From: an uncultured Lachnospiraceae bacterium
Lineage (GTDB): Bacteria; Bacillota; Clostridia; Lachnospirales; Lachnospiraceae
NCBI GenBank assembly: GCA_900549995.1
Contig: URQQ01000006.1
Span: 1 to 64,000, forward strand
Reading direction: 5' to 3'
DNA length: 64,000 bases
Under the pieces are notes generated by a model. The model had not been told where the DNA came from, made no database searches, and worked only from the letters and a program-made list of their open reading frames with translations. The translations under genes were made by a program, and so were the position numbers. Below are positions 14,901-23,053 of the stretch, piece after piece (position 1 is the first letter of the stretch; each line of letters begins with the position of its first letter).

Positions 14901-17810
14901 GGATTTGCCGATCAGGAGGGTGCAGAATATACTGTGACCGGAAGCCAGCTGGACTGCGGAGACAGTCTGAATGAATATACATACTCCTGGAAGGATGGAA
15001 CAAAGGCAGACAATTATGAGATCACGAAGAAAACAGGGATTCTTACAATAACGCCGATCACAGAAGAGATTCTCATTACGGCAGGAAATGATAATAAGAT
15101 ATATGATGGGAAAGCACTCAGTAATGACAGCTATTCATATACGGATGATATCCTGTTAAAAGGGGATAGGCTGGAAGTATCCACAGAAGGAAGCATCGTA
15201 GACGTTGGGAAGTGCAGAAATAACGTTACAGGTTGGAAGGTCATGCGTGGTGAGAAGGACATAACATCGAACTATACATTTGCGGACCCGGTGAATGGAA
15301 CGCTGGAAATTCAGAAAAGAAATGTAACACTGACCTCAGCTTCTGGTGTGAAGATTTATGACGGGAAAGCGCTTACTGACAGTGAAGTTTCCGTAAGCGG
15401 AGAAGGCTTCGCAAAAGGAGAGGGAGCTGTATATGAGGTGACCGGGAGCCAGACGGATAAGGGAGAGAGTGCGAATACGTTTCGCTATGAATTGACAGAT
15501 GGAACAAAGAGCACAAACTATGAAATCAATACAGAAGAAGGGCTGCTCAAAATCATTCCAAAACCACTGAAGATTACGGCCCAAAGTGCAGGCAAAGCGT
15601 ATGACGGGACTGCCTTAACAAGCAGTGAATATACCAACAGTGAACTGGCGAAAGGGGATGCAATCGAGAGTGTGATACTGAGTGGAAGCCAGCTGGATGC
15701 AGGAAGTTCTAAGAATACTGCAAGTAAAGCAGTGATCAAATGCAAAGGCCGGGATGCGGATGTTACAGGGAATTATGAAATCTGCTATGAGGAAGGACTC
15801 TTGACAATAACGCCAAAAACACAGCCAATTGTTATTACGGCGGACAGTGCGGGCAAAGTCTATGACGGGACATCTCTGACGGCGGGTGGATATACTTACA
15901 CGCCGGATGTATTGGAAGAGGGCGATGAGCTGACAGTAACAGTAGAAGGAAGCATTACGGATTATGGAACAACAGAGAATCAGGTGACCGGCCACAAAGT
16001 AATGCGTGGCGAGAAGGACATAACGTCAAACTATACATTTGCGGATCCGGTGAATGGAACGCTGGAAATTCAAAAAAGAAATGTAACACTGACCTCAGCC
16101 TCCGGGGTTAAGATTTATGACGGGAAAGCGCTTACTGACAGTGAAGTTTCCGTAAGCGGTGAAGGCTTCGCGAAAGGAGAGGGAGCTGTATATGAAGTGA
16201 CCGGGAGCCAGACGGAGACCGGACGTTCTGCGAATACATTTGGGTATACATTTAACAGCGGCACGAAAGCTGAGAATTATGATGTGAAGAAAACAGAAGG
16301 AACTCTTGAGGTGACACCAATTGCTGATGAAATCACAATTACGGCGGCAAGTGGCAGTAAAGTATATGATGGTATGGAGCTAAGCGATGCCGGCTATAGT
16401 TATACGGAGAATATACTGCCAGAGGGGCATGAAATACAGGTGGCTGTCTATGGAAGCCAGACAGAAGCCGGCAGTTCTGTAAATACAGTGACGGAATATA
16501 AAGTTATCAGAATGTCTGATGGAAACGATGTGACCTCCTGCTTTCAGTTTGCAGAACCTGTAGATGGTATTTTAGAGGTGAAACCGCGGGATATTACAAT
16601 TACGGTGAATAATGCGGTTAAAATGTATGGGAAAGAAGATCCTGTATTTGACGGAAACATTGAAGGATTGATCCATCCGGAAGATTTGACGGTAAGCTAT
16701 GGACGTGATTTGGCAGATTTAGAAAAAGAAAACGTTGGTGCGGATATTACAATTCTGGCAGCATATGAGGAGAACCCGAATTATAATGTCACAGTAATTC
16801 CGGGAAAACTGGCTATTGTGAAATCTGATGAAAATGCAATTACAGCAACGGGTACAGTGGCAGTTTATGACGGTGGGGAGTATGGTCTGGAGGATGTGAG
16901 CGTACTTCTTGAAAACTCAACGATTTCTTACTCGGCAGATGGAGAAAATTTCAGCAGCATACCTCCCGTATTTACAGAGGCAGGTACCTATGTCATTTAT
17001 GTAAAGGCTGAGTGTGACGGCTATGAAGATGTAATTGCAGAAACAACGATTGTCATTAACCAGAGAGTGCTGGATATCCAGGCAGAAAGTGCGTCTAAAG
17101 TGTATGATGGAACGCCGTTAACTGCAGAGATGGCCGCCATTGTAAATGGAACGGCTCTTATAAAAGGCCATGAGATATCAGAGATCACAGTGAAGGGAAG
17201 CCAGACAGAGGTGGGCACAAGTAAGAATACAGCAAGTTCTGCAGTCATTAAAGATGGGGACAGAGATGTAACGGAGAATTATGCTATCCGGTATATAGAT
17301 GGCTTACTGACTGTTACAGCTGAGGAATCTGTACCGCCGGTGACACCTGAGAAGCCTTCTGCGCCGATACAACCCTCTGTACCGATGCAGCCTTCTGCGC
17401 CGATACAACCCTCTGTGCCGATGCAGCCTTCTGCACCGGCAGCACCATCTTTGCCGGAAGCCCCGTCCAGACAGATACCGCTGGCATTACCGGAAACTTT
17501 AGACACGCAGATACTGCTGACAATACCGGTAACCGAAGATACACAAATACCATCAGCTGCACCAACGGTTCATGGGACACAGACATTGCCTGCTGCCCAG
17601 GCGGTACCAGCTTCACAGGCACACGAGGAACCAAAAGCAGCGCCTGAAGATAAGAGTGTGTATGTTCCTGCGGAGGAAACACCGTTGGCTGATGTGATGA
17701 TTGCGGATTATGTTTCACGGAGTCTTTGCGTTGGGCTGATACTCTTTGCATTGGGTACCTGGGGATTTCGCATAAGGCGCAGGAAAAACGGCAGACATAA
17801 TCTGAAGTAA
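11904..17810 (+). CDS. Giant cell-surface protein with YDG/MBG repeats
   Basis: A 1968-residue exported protein. Residues 1-33 form a signal peptide (basic start, hydrophobic core, ending in SKAAEE). An InlB B-repeat-like segment (about 209-300, LTFDLNGG...GGWSE) follows. About 15-17 Ig-like units each open with K-x-YDG-x-x-L (about residues 380-1800), with one MBG-type unit (MYGKEDPVFDG) near 1570. A Pro/Ala-rich tail with tandem SAPIQPSVPMQP repeats and a C-terminal membrane helix plus RIRRRKNGR (about 1936-1968) complete it. There is no LPXTG motif, so anchoring is by the membrane helix. The likely role is adhesion or a surface stalk; the ligand is unknown. Near-identical DNA blocks inside show recent unit duplication. 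Confidence 0.88.
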   Translation: MRKKFKRGLAFLLTVMLIFTSTIFTSGTESKAAEEAEITQGEPVEELRSEEVSGQDEETIEDTIPLKPAKSNSQTVDGIIVTVDAPEGVLEDGWSLSVQNVSENQVESAVVSALGGMKEIAQMKAFDITILDKDGNEIQPDGAVHMSFGNVDIQGEGLEVYHLEDEAAEQVGQTESGDAVEVEAEHFSIYALVGIQEKTAANAKVINEKYRLTFDLNGGSGTLPEEIEAAPGEIVTLPEDTGFTNGDNLFGGWSESQNASDAGNDKPEKEGTVYRPGLSDFVMPSQNVTLYASWAETVVEAYKGEYDGQLHSVTVSGNFNEDAVEYSTDQRTWDKTPVAYKDVLRESGEAGEYPVYVRISDEKGAQVIASYIKITPKEVELTSASGQKEYDGDPLKKDVPSEDISMTEGKEFVEGEGASYIISGEQTDVGESSNTFNYTLNSNTLEENYQIKTIFGTLKVMKNSKEIIIKARIDDKKYDGTYLTNERYDFTQGILAEGDSLDVEIDGGIKDYGTVSNRVVGYKVIRSSDHKDVTNYYTFGTPVNGTLSITKRTVVLTSGSAGKTYDGNPLTSEVVEETGDGFISGEGASYTVTGSQTLAGESKNEYTYSFKPNTSPENYDIIKKEGTLTVRPIEKEITITANSNHKMYDGSPLEDPGYTFTKDVLIDGDQLTAAVEGRITDAGTVDNVIRDYNVMRGNEDVTSCYKFGVPENGKLSVTKRTVYLKSDCATQIYDGKALTKGNVTVSGDGFISGEGASYTVTGSQTDCGESLNTFSYELNEGTKSGNYDIILEEGKLIVTPKPLTITAENASKAYDGTELTGSEYTNSELAEGDVIESVKITGSQLDPGSSKNVPSEAVINRNGQNVTKNYDIQYIEGELTVTENKNIIVITADSAGRVYDGTPLTAGGYTYTPDVLEEGDELTVTVEGSITDYGTTENRVTRYKVMRGEKNVTSNYTFADPVNGTLKIRKRKVTLISASDRKTYDGETLKNSEISVSGEGFADQEGAEYTVTGSQLDCGDSLNEYTYSWKDGTKADNYEITKKTGILTITPITEEILITAGNDNKIYDGKALSNDSYSYTDDILLKGDRLEVSTEGSIVDVGKCRNNVTGWKVMRGEKDITSNYTFADPVNGTLEIQKRNVTLTSASGVKIYDGKALTDSEVSVSGEGFAKGEGAVYEVTGSQTDKGESANTFRYELTDGTKSTNYEINTEEGLLKIIPKPLKITAQSAGKAYDGTALTSSEYTNSELAKGDAIESVILSGSQLDAGSSKNTASKAVIKCKGRDADVTGNYEICYEEGLLTITPKTQPIVITADSAGKVYDGTSLTAGGYTYTPDVLEEGDELTVTVEGSITDYGTTENQVTGHKVMRGEKDITSNYTFADPVNGTLEIQKRNVTLTSASGVKIYDGKALTDSEVSVSGEGFAKGEGAVYEVTGSQTETGRSANTFGYTFNSGTKAENYDVKKTEGTLEVTPIADEITITAASGSKVYDGMELSDAGYSYTENILPEGHEIQVAVYGSQTEAGSSVNTVTEYKVIRMSDGNDVTSCFQFAEPVDGILEVKPRDITITVNNAVKMYGKEDPVFDGNIEGLIHPEDLTVSYGRDLADLEKENVGADITILAAYEENPNYNVTVIPGKLAIVKSDENAITATGTVAVYDGGEYGLEDVSVLLENSTISYSADGENFSSIPPVFTEAGTYVIYVKAECDGYEDVIAETTIVINQRVLDIQAESASKVYDGTPLTAEMAAIVNGTALIKGHEISEITVKGSQTEVGTSKNTASSAVIKDGDRDVTENYAIRYIDGLLTVTAEESVPPVTPEKPSAPIQPSVPMQPSAPIQPSVPMQPSAPAAPSLPEAPSRQIPLALPETLDTQILLTIPVTEDTQIPSAAPTVHGTQTLPAAQAVPASQAHEEPKAAPEDKSVYVPAEETPLADVMIADYVSRSLCVGLILFALGTWGFRIRRRKNGRHNLK
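15300..16215 (+). repeat. Recent internal duplication within the surface-protein gene
   Basis: The DNA near 15300-15455 recurs almost unchanged near 16058-16213, about 758 bp away. A block near 14575-14725 recurs near 15837-15987. Similarity at the nucleotide level, including silent positions, shows recent duplication or gene conversion rather than old protein repeats. Confidence 0.75.
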
Positions 17811-17875
17811 GTGAAAACGCAGATCATCTGCCAGTGATCGGAGAAGCAAGTAAAAAACAGTTTTAAATGAATCTG

Positions 17876-17918
17876 AAAACGTGAACCTGACAGCTTGGAA
17901 AGGTTCACGTTTTTCTTT
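17876..17918 (+). terminator. Terminator of the surface-protein gene
   Basis: AAAACGTGAACC pairs with GGTTCACGTTTTT, followed by CTTTT. Confidence 0.85.
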
Positions 17919-17942
17919 TAAGAAAGTACTCTGTTTTTTTGA

Positions 17943-17971
17943 TTTTCATAGAGGGACAAGTATAGTATAAT
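17943..17971 (+). promoter_or_regulatory. Promoter of the hydrolase-acyltransferase pair
   Basis: A consensus TATAAT (17966-17971) is preceded 17 bp upstream by TTTTCA (17943-17948), a 4-of-6 match to the -35. Confidence 0.6.
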
Positions 17972-18021
17972 AAAAACTGTAAGCTGGATATGAGGCATTG
18001 GAAAATGAAATGGAGAACAAT

Positions 18022-18960
18022 ATGGCAATTAATAAAGCGATGAAGAATATATTGAAGGCATTGTCTTTCGGCGGCATTGAAGTGGAGGCATCAAGAAATC
18101 TGGCGAATCTGAAGTCACTTGATCCTTTGAAAATCTTTCATAAAACCATTGATTATAAAGTATATAATGGGGATCACGAAGTTCCGCTTCGGATTTATCT
18201 TCCGGATGATACCGTTTTGAGGGAAGAGGGGATGGGCGGCAATACAGCGCCTGTGCTGCTGTTTTTTCACGGGGGCGGATGGGTTACGGAAAGTATTGAT
18301 AATTATGACAGAGTATGTGCAAGAATGGCAAAAGATACGGAACAGATTGTAGTGTCTGTAGAGTACCGGCTGGCGCCGGAGAATAAATTCCCGGATGGCC
18401 TTTTTGATTGTTATGCCGCAGCTAAGGCTATTTTTATGAATGAATCGATCCTGAATGTGTCACCGGACAGAATTACATTGATCGGAGACAGCGCAGGAGG
18501 AAATCTTACGGCGGCTCTTTCGCTTCTTGCAAGAGACAGAGGGGAATTTATACCGAGAAGGCAGATCCTGATTTATCCGGCTGTCAATAATGACTACTCG
18601 GAGACTTCACCGTTTGCCTCAGTACACGAGAATGGAACTGACTACCTTCTTACAACCGGCAAGATGCGGGACTATATGAGCCTTTACATGAGAACAGAAG
18701 AAGATCTTAAGAATCCGTATTTTGCACCGCTGACAGCGGAAGATTTATCCAGGCAGCCTAAGACGTTGATTCTGACTGCTGAATTTGACCCGCTGAGGGA
18801 TGAAGGAGAGGCTTATGGAGAGAGACTCCGTGAGGCTGGCAATGAAGTGGAGATACACAGGATCAAAGATGCGCTTCATGGTTTTTTTGCACTTGGCATT
18901 AAATATTATCATGTGCAGGAAAGTTTTGAATATATCCGAAAGTTTTTAGAGGAGGTCTAG
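18022..18960 (+). CDS. Alpha/beta hydrolase, HSL-type esterase/lipase
   Basis: A 312-residue hydrolase of the hormone-sensitive-lipase group. It shows the oxyanion motif HGGGW, the nucleophile elbow GDSAGGN, the acid in AEFDPLRDEG and the histidine in DALHGFF. No signal peptide is present, so it is cytoplasmic. The ATG at 18022 is chosen because GGAG lies 6 bases upstream; a TTG at 17998 and an ATG at 18010 are in frame but less well placed. It is followed after 2 bases by an acyltransferase-like membrane protein, so the two probably act on the same acyl or acetyl ester. The substrate is unknown. Confidence 0.85.
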   Translation: MAINKAMKNILKALSFGGIEVEASRNLANLKSLDPLKIFHKTIDYKVYNGDHEVPLRIYLPDDTVLREEGMGGNTAPVLLFFHGGGWVTESIDNYDRVCARMAKDTEQIVVSVEYRLAPENKFPDGLFDCYAAAKAIFMNESILNVSPDRITLIGDSAGGNLTAALSLLARDRGEFIPRRQILIYPAVNNDYSETSPFASVHENGTDYLLTTGKMRDYMSLYMRTEEDLKNPYFAPLTAEDLSRQPKTLILTAEFDPLRDEGEAYGERLREAGNEVEIHRIKDALHGFFALGIKYYHVQESFEYIRKFLEEV

Positions 18961-18962
18961 GC

Positions 18963-20783
18963 ATGTTCAATTCAAAACGGGCATATTGGAGAAAACTGGA
19001 TAATGCAGCCAAAATTTTTCCTGCGACGAGCGGGAAAACAGACACCCGGGTATTTCGCTTTTACTGTGAACTGAAGGAGCAGATAGATAAGGGGTTGCTG
19101 CAGAAGGCATTGGACAAAACAGTGGATAAATATCCGGTGTTCTTATCGGTGATGCGCAAAGGACTTTTCTGGCACTATCTGGAGAAGAGTCCACTAAGGC
19201 CGGTGGCAGAGGAGGAATCGAGAGAACCCTGCAGGAATATATATGTGCGGGATAAGAAGAGTCTTTTGTTCGAGGTGACATATTATCATAACAGAATTAA
19301 TTTTGAAGTATATCATGCCTTGACAGATGGTACCGGTGCTACAGAATTTTTGAGAGAGCTGGTGAAAAATTATCTGATTGAAGCCCATCCGGAGGAAGGT
19401 CTCCCGGACATTTCCCTGACGGACGAGAATATTACGATACAGGATCAGGAGACGGACAGCTTTTCGAAATATTATTCAGAGGATATCCCGAAGCTTAAGA
19501 AAAAGAAAATGAATGCCTATCAGATCCGGGGGATGTTAAAAGAGCGCGGAAAACTTCAGGTGACAGAAGGGACGTTATCGGTGAAACAGACACTGGCTAA
19601 GGCAAGAGAGTATGGTGTGTCGATCACAGTGCTTCTCGCGGCAGTCCTGATCTGCGCCATTCACAGGGAAATGCCAAAGAGGCAGGAAAACAAACCTATT
19701 GTGCTGATGGTTCCTGTCAACCTGCGAAAATTTTTCCCATCCGAATCCATGCTGAACTTTTTTGGGTGGATTGAGCCGGGATACCGGTTCGATACAGAAA
19801 AAAACAGTTTCACGGATGTGCTTGCAGCTGTAAAAGAACATTTTAAAACTGAATTGACAAAAGAGCGGCGTGCAATGCATATGAATGAGCTGATTGCCCT
19901 CGAACGCCACCCTATTCTGAGGCTGGTTCCGCTGGAACTTAAGAATCTGTGCATGAATACAGGTGCACGGCTGGAAGCAAGAGAGGTGACGGCAATATAT
20001 TCTAATATGAGTGTTGTTTCGATGCCGGAAGAATATCTGCCATATATTGAAAGATTTGGTGTCTTTACGAGTACGCCGAAAGTGGAATTATGTATGTGCT
20101 CATTTCAGGATACAATATCGCTTGGGTTTACATCCAGGTATGACAGTTTGAATATTCAGAGAAATTTCTTTCAGATACTGTCCGAAATTGGGATTGGGTA
20201 TCAGATGAAAGAACCAGATTATCCGGAAGAGAAAAAAGAGAGTTATGCCGGACTTAAGTTTTTCAAGATATTTTCTTTCTGCTGCATTGCGGCGGCAGTG
20301 GTTACAACGGCCGTCAATGCTACGGCAACCCCGGGGCAGTACTGGGGACTGTTCGTGGGCGGCGGTATCCTGAGTATGTGGCTTGCGCTTGCGGTCGGAT
20401 ATTTTAAACGGTATAATCTGCTGAAAAATGCCATGTGGCAATTGTTGATTGTAACCCTGGGATGCATTGTCTGGGATCTGTTTACGGGGTGGCACCGGTG
20501 GTCGGTAAATTACGTACTTCCTGCTGTCAGCGTCGTGATTGTAATTTCCATGCTGATTATCTCGAAAATCCAGTCACTGGAACCAAGAGAATATATGATT
20601 TACGAAGTAATGGCGGCTGGATATGGGTTCATTCTTTCAATGATCTTCTTATTAGCCCATATTGTAAAAGTTGCATATCCGTCGGTCATATGTGCAGGAT
20701 TTAGTTTCCTGTTTCTGATCGCTCTCGCATTGTTCAGACATCGGGAGTTTAAAGAAGAAATGCACAAGAAATTCCATGTATAA
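18963..20783 (+). CDS. Alcohol acetyltransferase-like (condensation-fold) protein fused to a membrane domain
   Basis: A 606-residue fusion. Residues 1-420 resemble the condensation/alcohol acetyltransferase fold: an N-terminal AYWRKLDNAAKIFP block and the catalytic HxxxDG-type motif HALTDGTGA (H near 117). Residues 430-600 form about six hydrophobic helices of a DUF6320-like membrane domain. AGGAGG precedes the start. It is translationally linked to the esterase gene (2-bp gap). The likely job is acyl transfer to a lipid or alcohol at the membrane, with the esterase removing or recycling the acyl group. This is inference; donor and acceptor are unknown. Confidence 0.75.
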   Translation: MFNSKRAYWRKLDNAAKIFPATSGKTDTRVFRFYCELKEQIDKGLLQKALDKTVDKYPVFLSVMRKGLFWHYLEKSPLRPVAEEESREPCRNIYVRDKKSLLFEVTYYHNRINFEVYHALTDGTGATEFLRELVKNYLIEAHPEEGLPDISLTDENITIQDQETDSFSKYYSEDIPKLKKKKMNAYQIRGMLKERGKLQVTEGTLSVKQTLAKAREYGVSITVLLAAVLICAIHREMPKRQENKPIVLMVPVNLRKFFPSESMLNFFGWIEPGYRFDTEKNSFTDVLAAVKEHFKTELTKERRAMHMNELIALERHPILRLVPLELKNLCMNTGARLEAREVTAIYSNMSVVSMPEEYLPYIERFGVFTSTPKVELCMCSFQDTISLGFTSRYDSLNIQRNFFQILSEIGIGYQMKEPDYPEEKKESYAGLKFFKIFSFCCIAAAVVTTAVNATATPGQYWGLFVGGGILSMWLALAVGYFKRYNLLKNAMWQLLIVTLGCIVWDLFTGWHRWSVNYVLPAVSVVIVISMLIISKIQSLEPREYMIYEVMAAGYGFILSMIFLLAHIVKVAYPSVICAGFSFLFLIALALFRHREFKEEMHKKFHV

Positions 20784-21206
20784 TTGCATAAAATAAAAAA
20801 CAATTGTAAAATGTGACAAAAAATATAAAAATAAACAATATAATTTGAAAATTCGACAAAAATAGGTTATAATGCAATTACCCACTTATACAAGGGACGG
20901 AAAACTTAACGTTGTATTGGTCTGGAATAGCAGTTGTCAAAAGATGCAAAGAGGTGGGGGCCTGCATTTCTTTTGGAAGCTCTATCCAAAAAAACTAAGC
21001 GGTACTGGCATTCGTCAGTACCGCTTAATCTGTGCTGACAATGAGCCATATGGGTTCGTGCTTGCACGAAAACCCATATGGCGAATGTCCATCACTGAGC
21101 AGCTATGCTGCGAAGTGATGCGGTCAGCAGAAATCGTGCTTGCACGATTGTTAACAATGAGCCATGTAGATTCGTGCCCGCACAACTGACAAAGAAAGGA
21201 ATTTTT
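20784..21206 (+). other. Structured leader with repeated hairpins upstream of the two-component system
   Basis: A 423-bp gene-free stretch. After a strong promoter (20845-20873) come at least four stable hairpins. These are AAGCGGTACTG/CAGTACCGCTT (about 20997-21026), CCATATGGGTT...AACCCATATGG with an inner TTCGTGC/GCACGAA (about 21045-21082), CATCACT/AGTGATG with inner GCAGC/GCTGC (about 21089-21120), and AATCGTGC/GCACGATT (about 21131-21148). The unit ACAATGAGCCAT followed by TTCGTGC occurs twice (about 21038 and 21155). No match to a known riboswitch was recognised. It could be an RNA regulatory leader or a dispersed repeat cluster. Confidence 0.6.
20845..20873 (+). promoter_or_regulatory. 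Promoter with an embedded 0A-box-like site
   Basis: TTGAAA (20845-20850), a 17-bp spacer and TATAAT (20868-20873). The spacer contains TTCGACAAAA (20852-20861), the exact complement of the Spo0A box TTTTGTCGAA, placed where binding would repress. Confidence 0.75.
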
Positions 21207-21872
21207 ATGACACATATTTTACTTCTGGAAGATGATGAGAACATTTCCTTCGGTATCATTTCTGCTCTTGGCCGAAAGGGATATAACGTAACGGGATGCA
21301 CGGAGATTGCAGAGGCAAAAGAAGTATTTTCCGGGAAGTACCAGCTGATTCTGCTCGATTTAAATCTGCCTGATGGAAATGGATATGAATTTTGCCGATG
21401 GGTAAAGGAGCGCATGGATACACCGGTTATATTTTTGACAGTCCGTGATGATGCAGAAGATATTACCAGAGGACTGGATATGGGGGCGGATGATTACATA
21501 ACCAAACCGTTTCATCTCTCTGTTCTGGAATCGCGGATCACAGCGGTCTTAAGGAGAGTAGGAAGACAAAAAAGCGATGAGTTGGTCTGTGACAGACTGA
21601 TACTTGACAAACAAAAGATGCGTGTCTTTTATGAGGGAAGAGAAGTTGCGCTTACGGCGCTGGAATACAGACTATTGCTTGTGCTGATGGAGAATAAGGG
21701 GTGTACGCTTCCGAGAAATCTGATACTTGAGAAGCTTTGGGACACGGAGGGAAATTTTGTAAATGACAATACGCTGACGGTGACAGTAAAAAGACTCAGA
21801 GAGAAATTAAAGCAGGCAGCATGTATCGAAACAATCCGCGGAATCGGATACCGCATGGAGGAAAAGCCATGA
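21207..21872 (+). CDS. Response regulator, OmpR/PhoB family
   Basis: A 221-residue cytoplasmic regulator. The receiver domain (1-115) has the acidic pair in LEDD, the phospho-acceptor D51 in LLDLNLPDG and K100 in ITKPF. The winged-helix DNA-binding domain (about 125-218) ends with TVKRLREKL...IRGIGYRM. The ATG at 21207 has AAGGA 6 bases upstream; a longer in-frame ORF runs back into the structured leader and is rejected. It overlaps the sensor kinase by ATGA. The convergent ABC transporter next door is a likely but unproven target. Confidence 0.93.
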   Translation: MTHILLLEDDENISFGIISALGRKGYNVTGCTEIAEAKEVFSGKYQLILLDLNLPDGNGYEFCRWVKERMDTPVIFLTVRDDAEDITRGLDMGADDYITKPFHLSVLESRITAVLRRVGRQKSDELVCDRLILDKQKMRVFYEGREVALTALEYRLLLVLMENKGCTLPRNLILEKLWDTEGNFVNDNTLTVTVKRLREKLKQAACIETIRGIGYRMEEKP

Positions 21873-23053
21873 AAGCAGAACGAGGAAAAGCATTTGTAAA
21901 AAGTATCGTTTCTATGCTGATTCCCGGTATTTTGACGGGGATCATACTTACAATTCTGCTTACGGTACATGAATACGATACAACAGCCCGGATGACGGGG
22001 GCAGTTCTGAGAGAAAAGTCTGTCGTGGCAGGGATGAAAAATCAGAGGGAGACAGATAGAAAGGCAGGAGAGGAGTTCCTGTCAGAATACGGTTATCATA
22101 AATACCGCAATTTTGCGGAAAACTTCGCTGTTACAACGGTGGCCTGTATCCTTTGTTTTGAAGGGGCAGGAGTTCTTATGTTCTGGCGGAGGCGAAAGGA
22201 AATGAAAAATCTTGAGATCAGAATTGATGATTTGACACAGTATCTCAGGGCGGTCAACCGCGGAGAGGCAAAAGCGCTTGCAAGAAGGGAAGATCAGTTT
22301 TCACATCTGGAGGATGAAATTTATAAAGTGATGATGGAACTTACATGCACAAAAGAAGCAGCAGTGCGGGACCACGCGGTACTGTCAGACCGGATTGCAG
22401 ATATCGCGCATCAGCTGAAAACTCCATTGACATCGATGTCTTTGATGGCGGAGCTGCTGGAGGAATATCAGCCAGAGGAAGCGAAGGAATATCTGGGGAG
22501 ACTTAAAAATCAGGTGGAACGGCTGAAGAATCTGGCCTCCGGTCTTTTGATTCTTGCGAAACTGGATTCCCATACACTCCTATTCAAAAAAGAAAGGCTG
22601 GAAATAAGTGCGATGGTTCGAGAAGCTGCTGAACCACTTTGCGGAATGATGGAAGAAAAGGATATCCATCTGGAGATAAAGGAGCCGAAGGGAAATAGTG
22701 CCGAGGTTGAAGCGGACCGGCAGTGGACTGGAGAAGCAGTTTTGAACATATTGAAGAATTGCGCAGAGCATACGCCAAAAGGCGGGGAAATAACGGTAAG
22801 TTATGAAGATAACCCCATTTATTCTGAGATACGGATTGAAGACGGCGGGAAAGGGTTTGAGAAAAAGGATATTCCACATTTATTTGAACGGTTCTACAGG
22901 GGAGAGGGTGCTGCAAAAGACAGTGCAGGAATCGGTCTTGCCCTGGCGAAATCAATTATTGAAAGTCAAAACGGACAAATCCTCGCAGAAAATACTTCTG
23001 AGGGAAATGCCCGTTTCCGTATACGGTTTAAAACTTCAACAAAGAAAAGCTAA
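21869..23053 (+). CDS. Sensor histidine kinase
   Basis: A 394-residue membrane kinase. A transmembrane helix near 12-33, a short extracytoplasmic loop of about 60 residues, and a second helix near 88-107 are followed by a linker and the dimerisation/phospho-acceptor helix DIAHQLKTPLTS (H181). The ATPase domain has the N box (LNILKNCAEHT), DGGKGF and GIGLALAKSI. The ATG at 21869 has GGAGG 7 bases upstream. Its stop overlaps the stop of the convergent permease gene by 4 bases, with no terminator between them. Confidence 0.92.
   Translation: MKAERGKAFVKSIVSMLIPGILTGIILTILLTVHEYDTTARMTGAVLREKSVVAGMKNQRETDRKAGEEFLSEYGYHKYRNFAENFAVTTVACILCFEGAGVLMFWRRRKEMKNLEIRIDDLTQYLRAVNRGEAKALARREDQFSHLEDEIYKVMMELTCTKEAAVRDHAVLSDRIADIAHQLKTPLTSMSLMAELLEEYQPEEAKEYLGRLKNQVERLKNLASGLLILAKLDSHTLLFKKERLEISAMVREAAEPLCGMMEEKDIHLEIKEPKGNSAEVEADRQWTGEAVLNILKNCAEHTPKGGEITVSYEDNPIYSEIRIEDGGKGFEKKDIPHLFERFYRGEGAAKDSAGIGLALAKSIIESQNGQILAENTSEGNARFRIRFKTSTKKS

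Noticed and set aside
13045..17300. Repeat array considered as CRISPR
   Set aside because: The repeats are in-frame protein modules of about 75-85 codons with diverged copies, not short identical repeats with unique spacers. No CRISPR array was seen anywhere in the window.
17279..17751. Antisense ORFs over the Pro-rich tail of the surface protein, with Gly-rich collagen-like repeats
   Set aside because: They are the complement of a tandem proline-codon repeat and have no start signals.
20872..21189. 105-codon plus-strand ORF in the structured leader
   Set aside because: It reads through palindromes and repeats, has no ribosome site, and its composition follows the hairpins rather than a protein.
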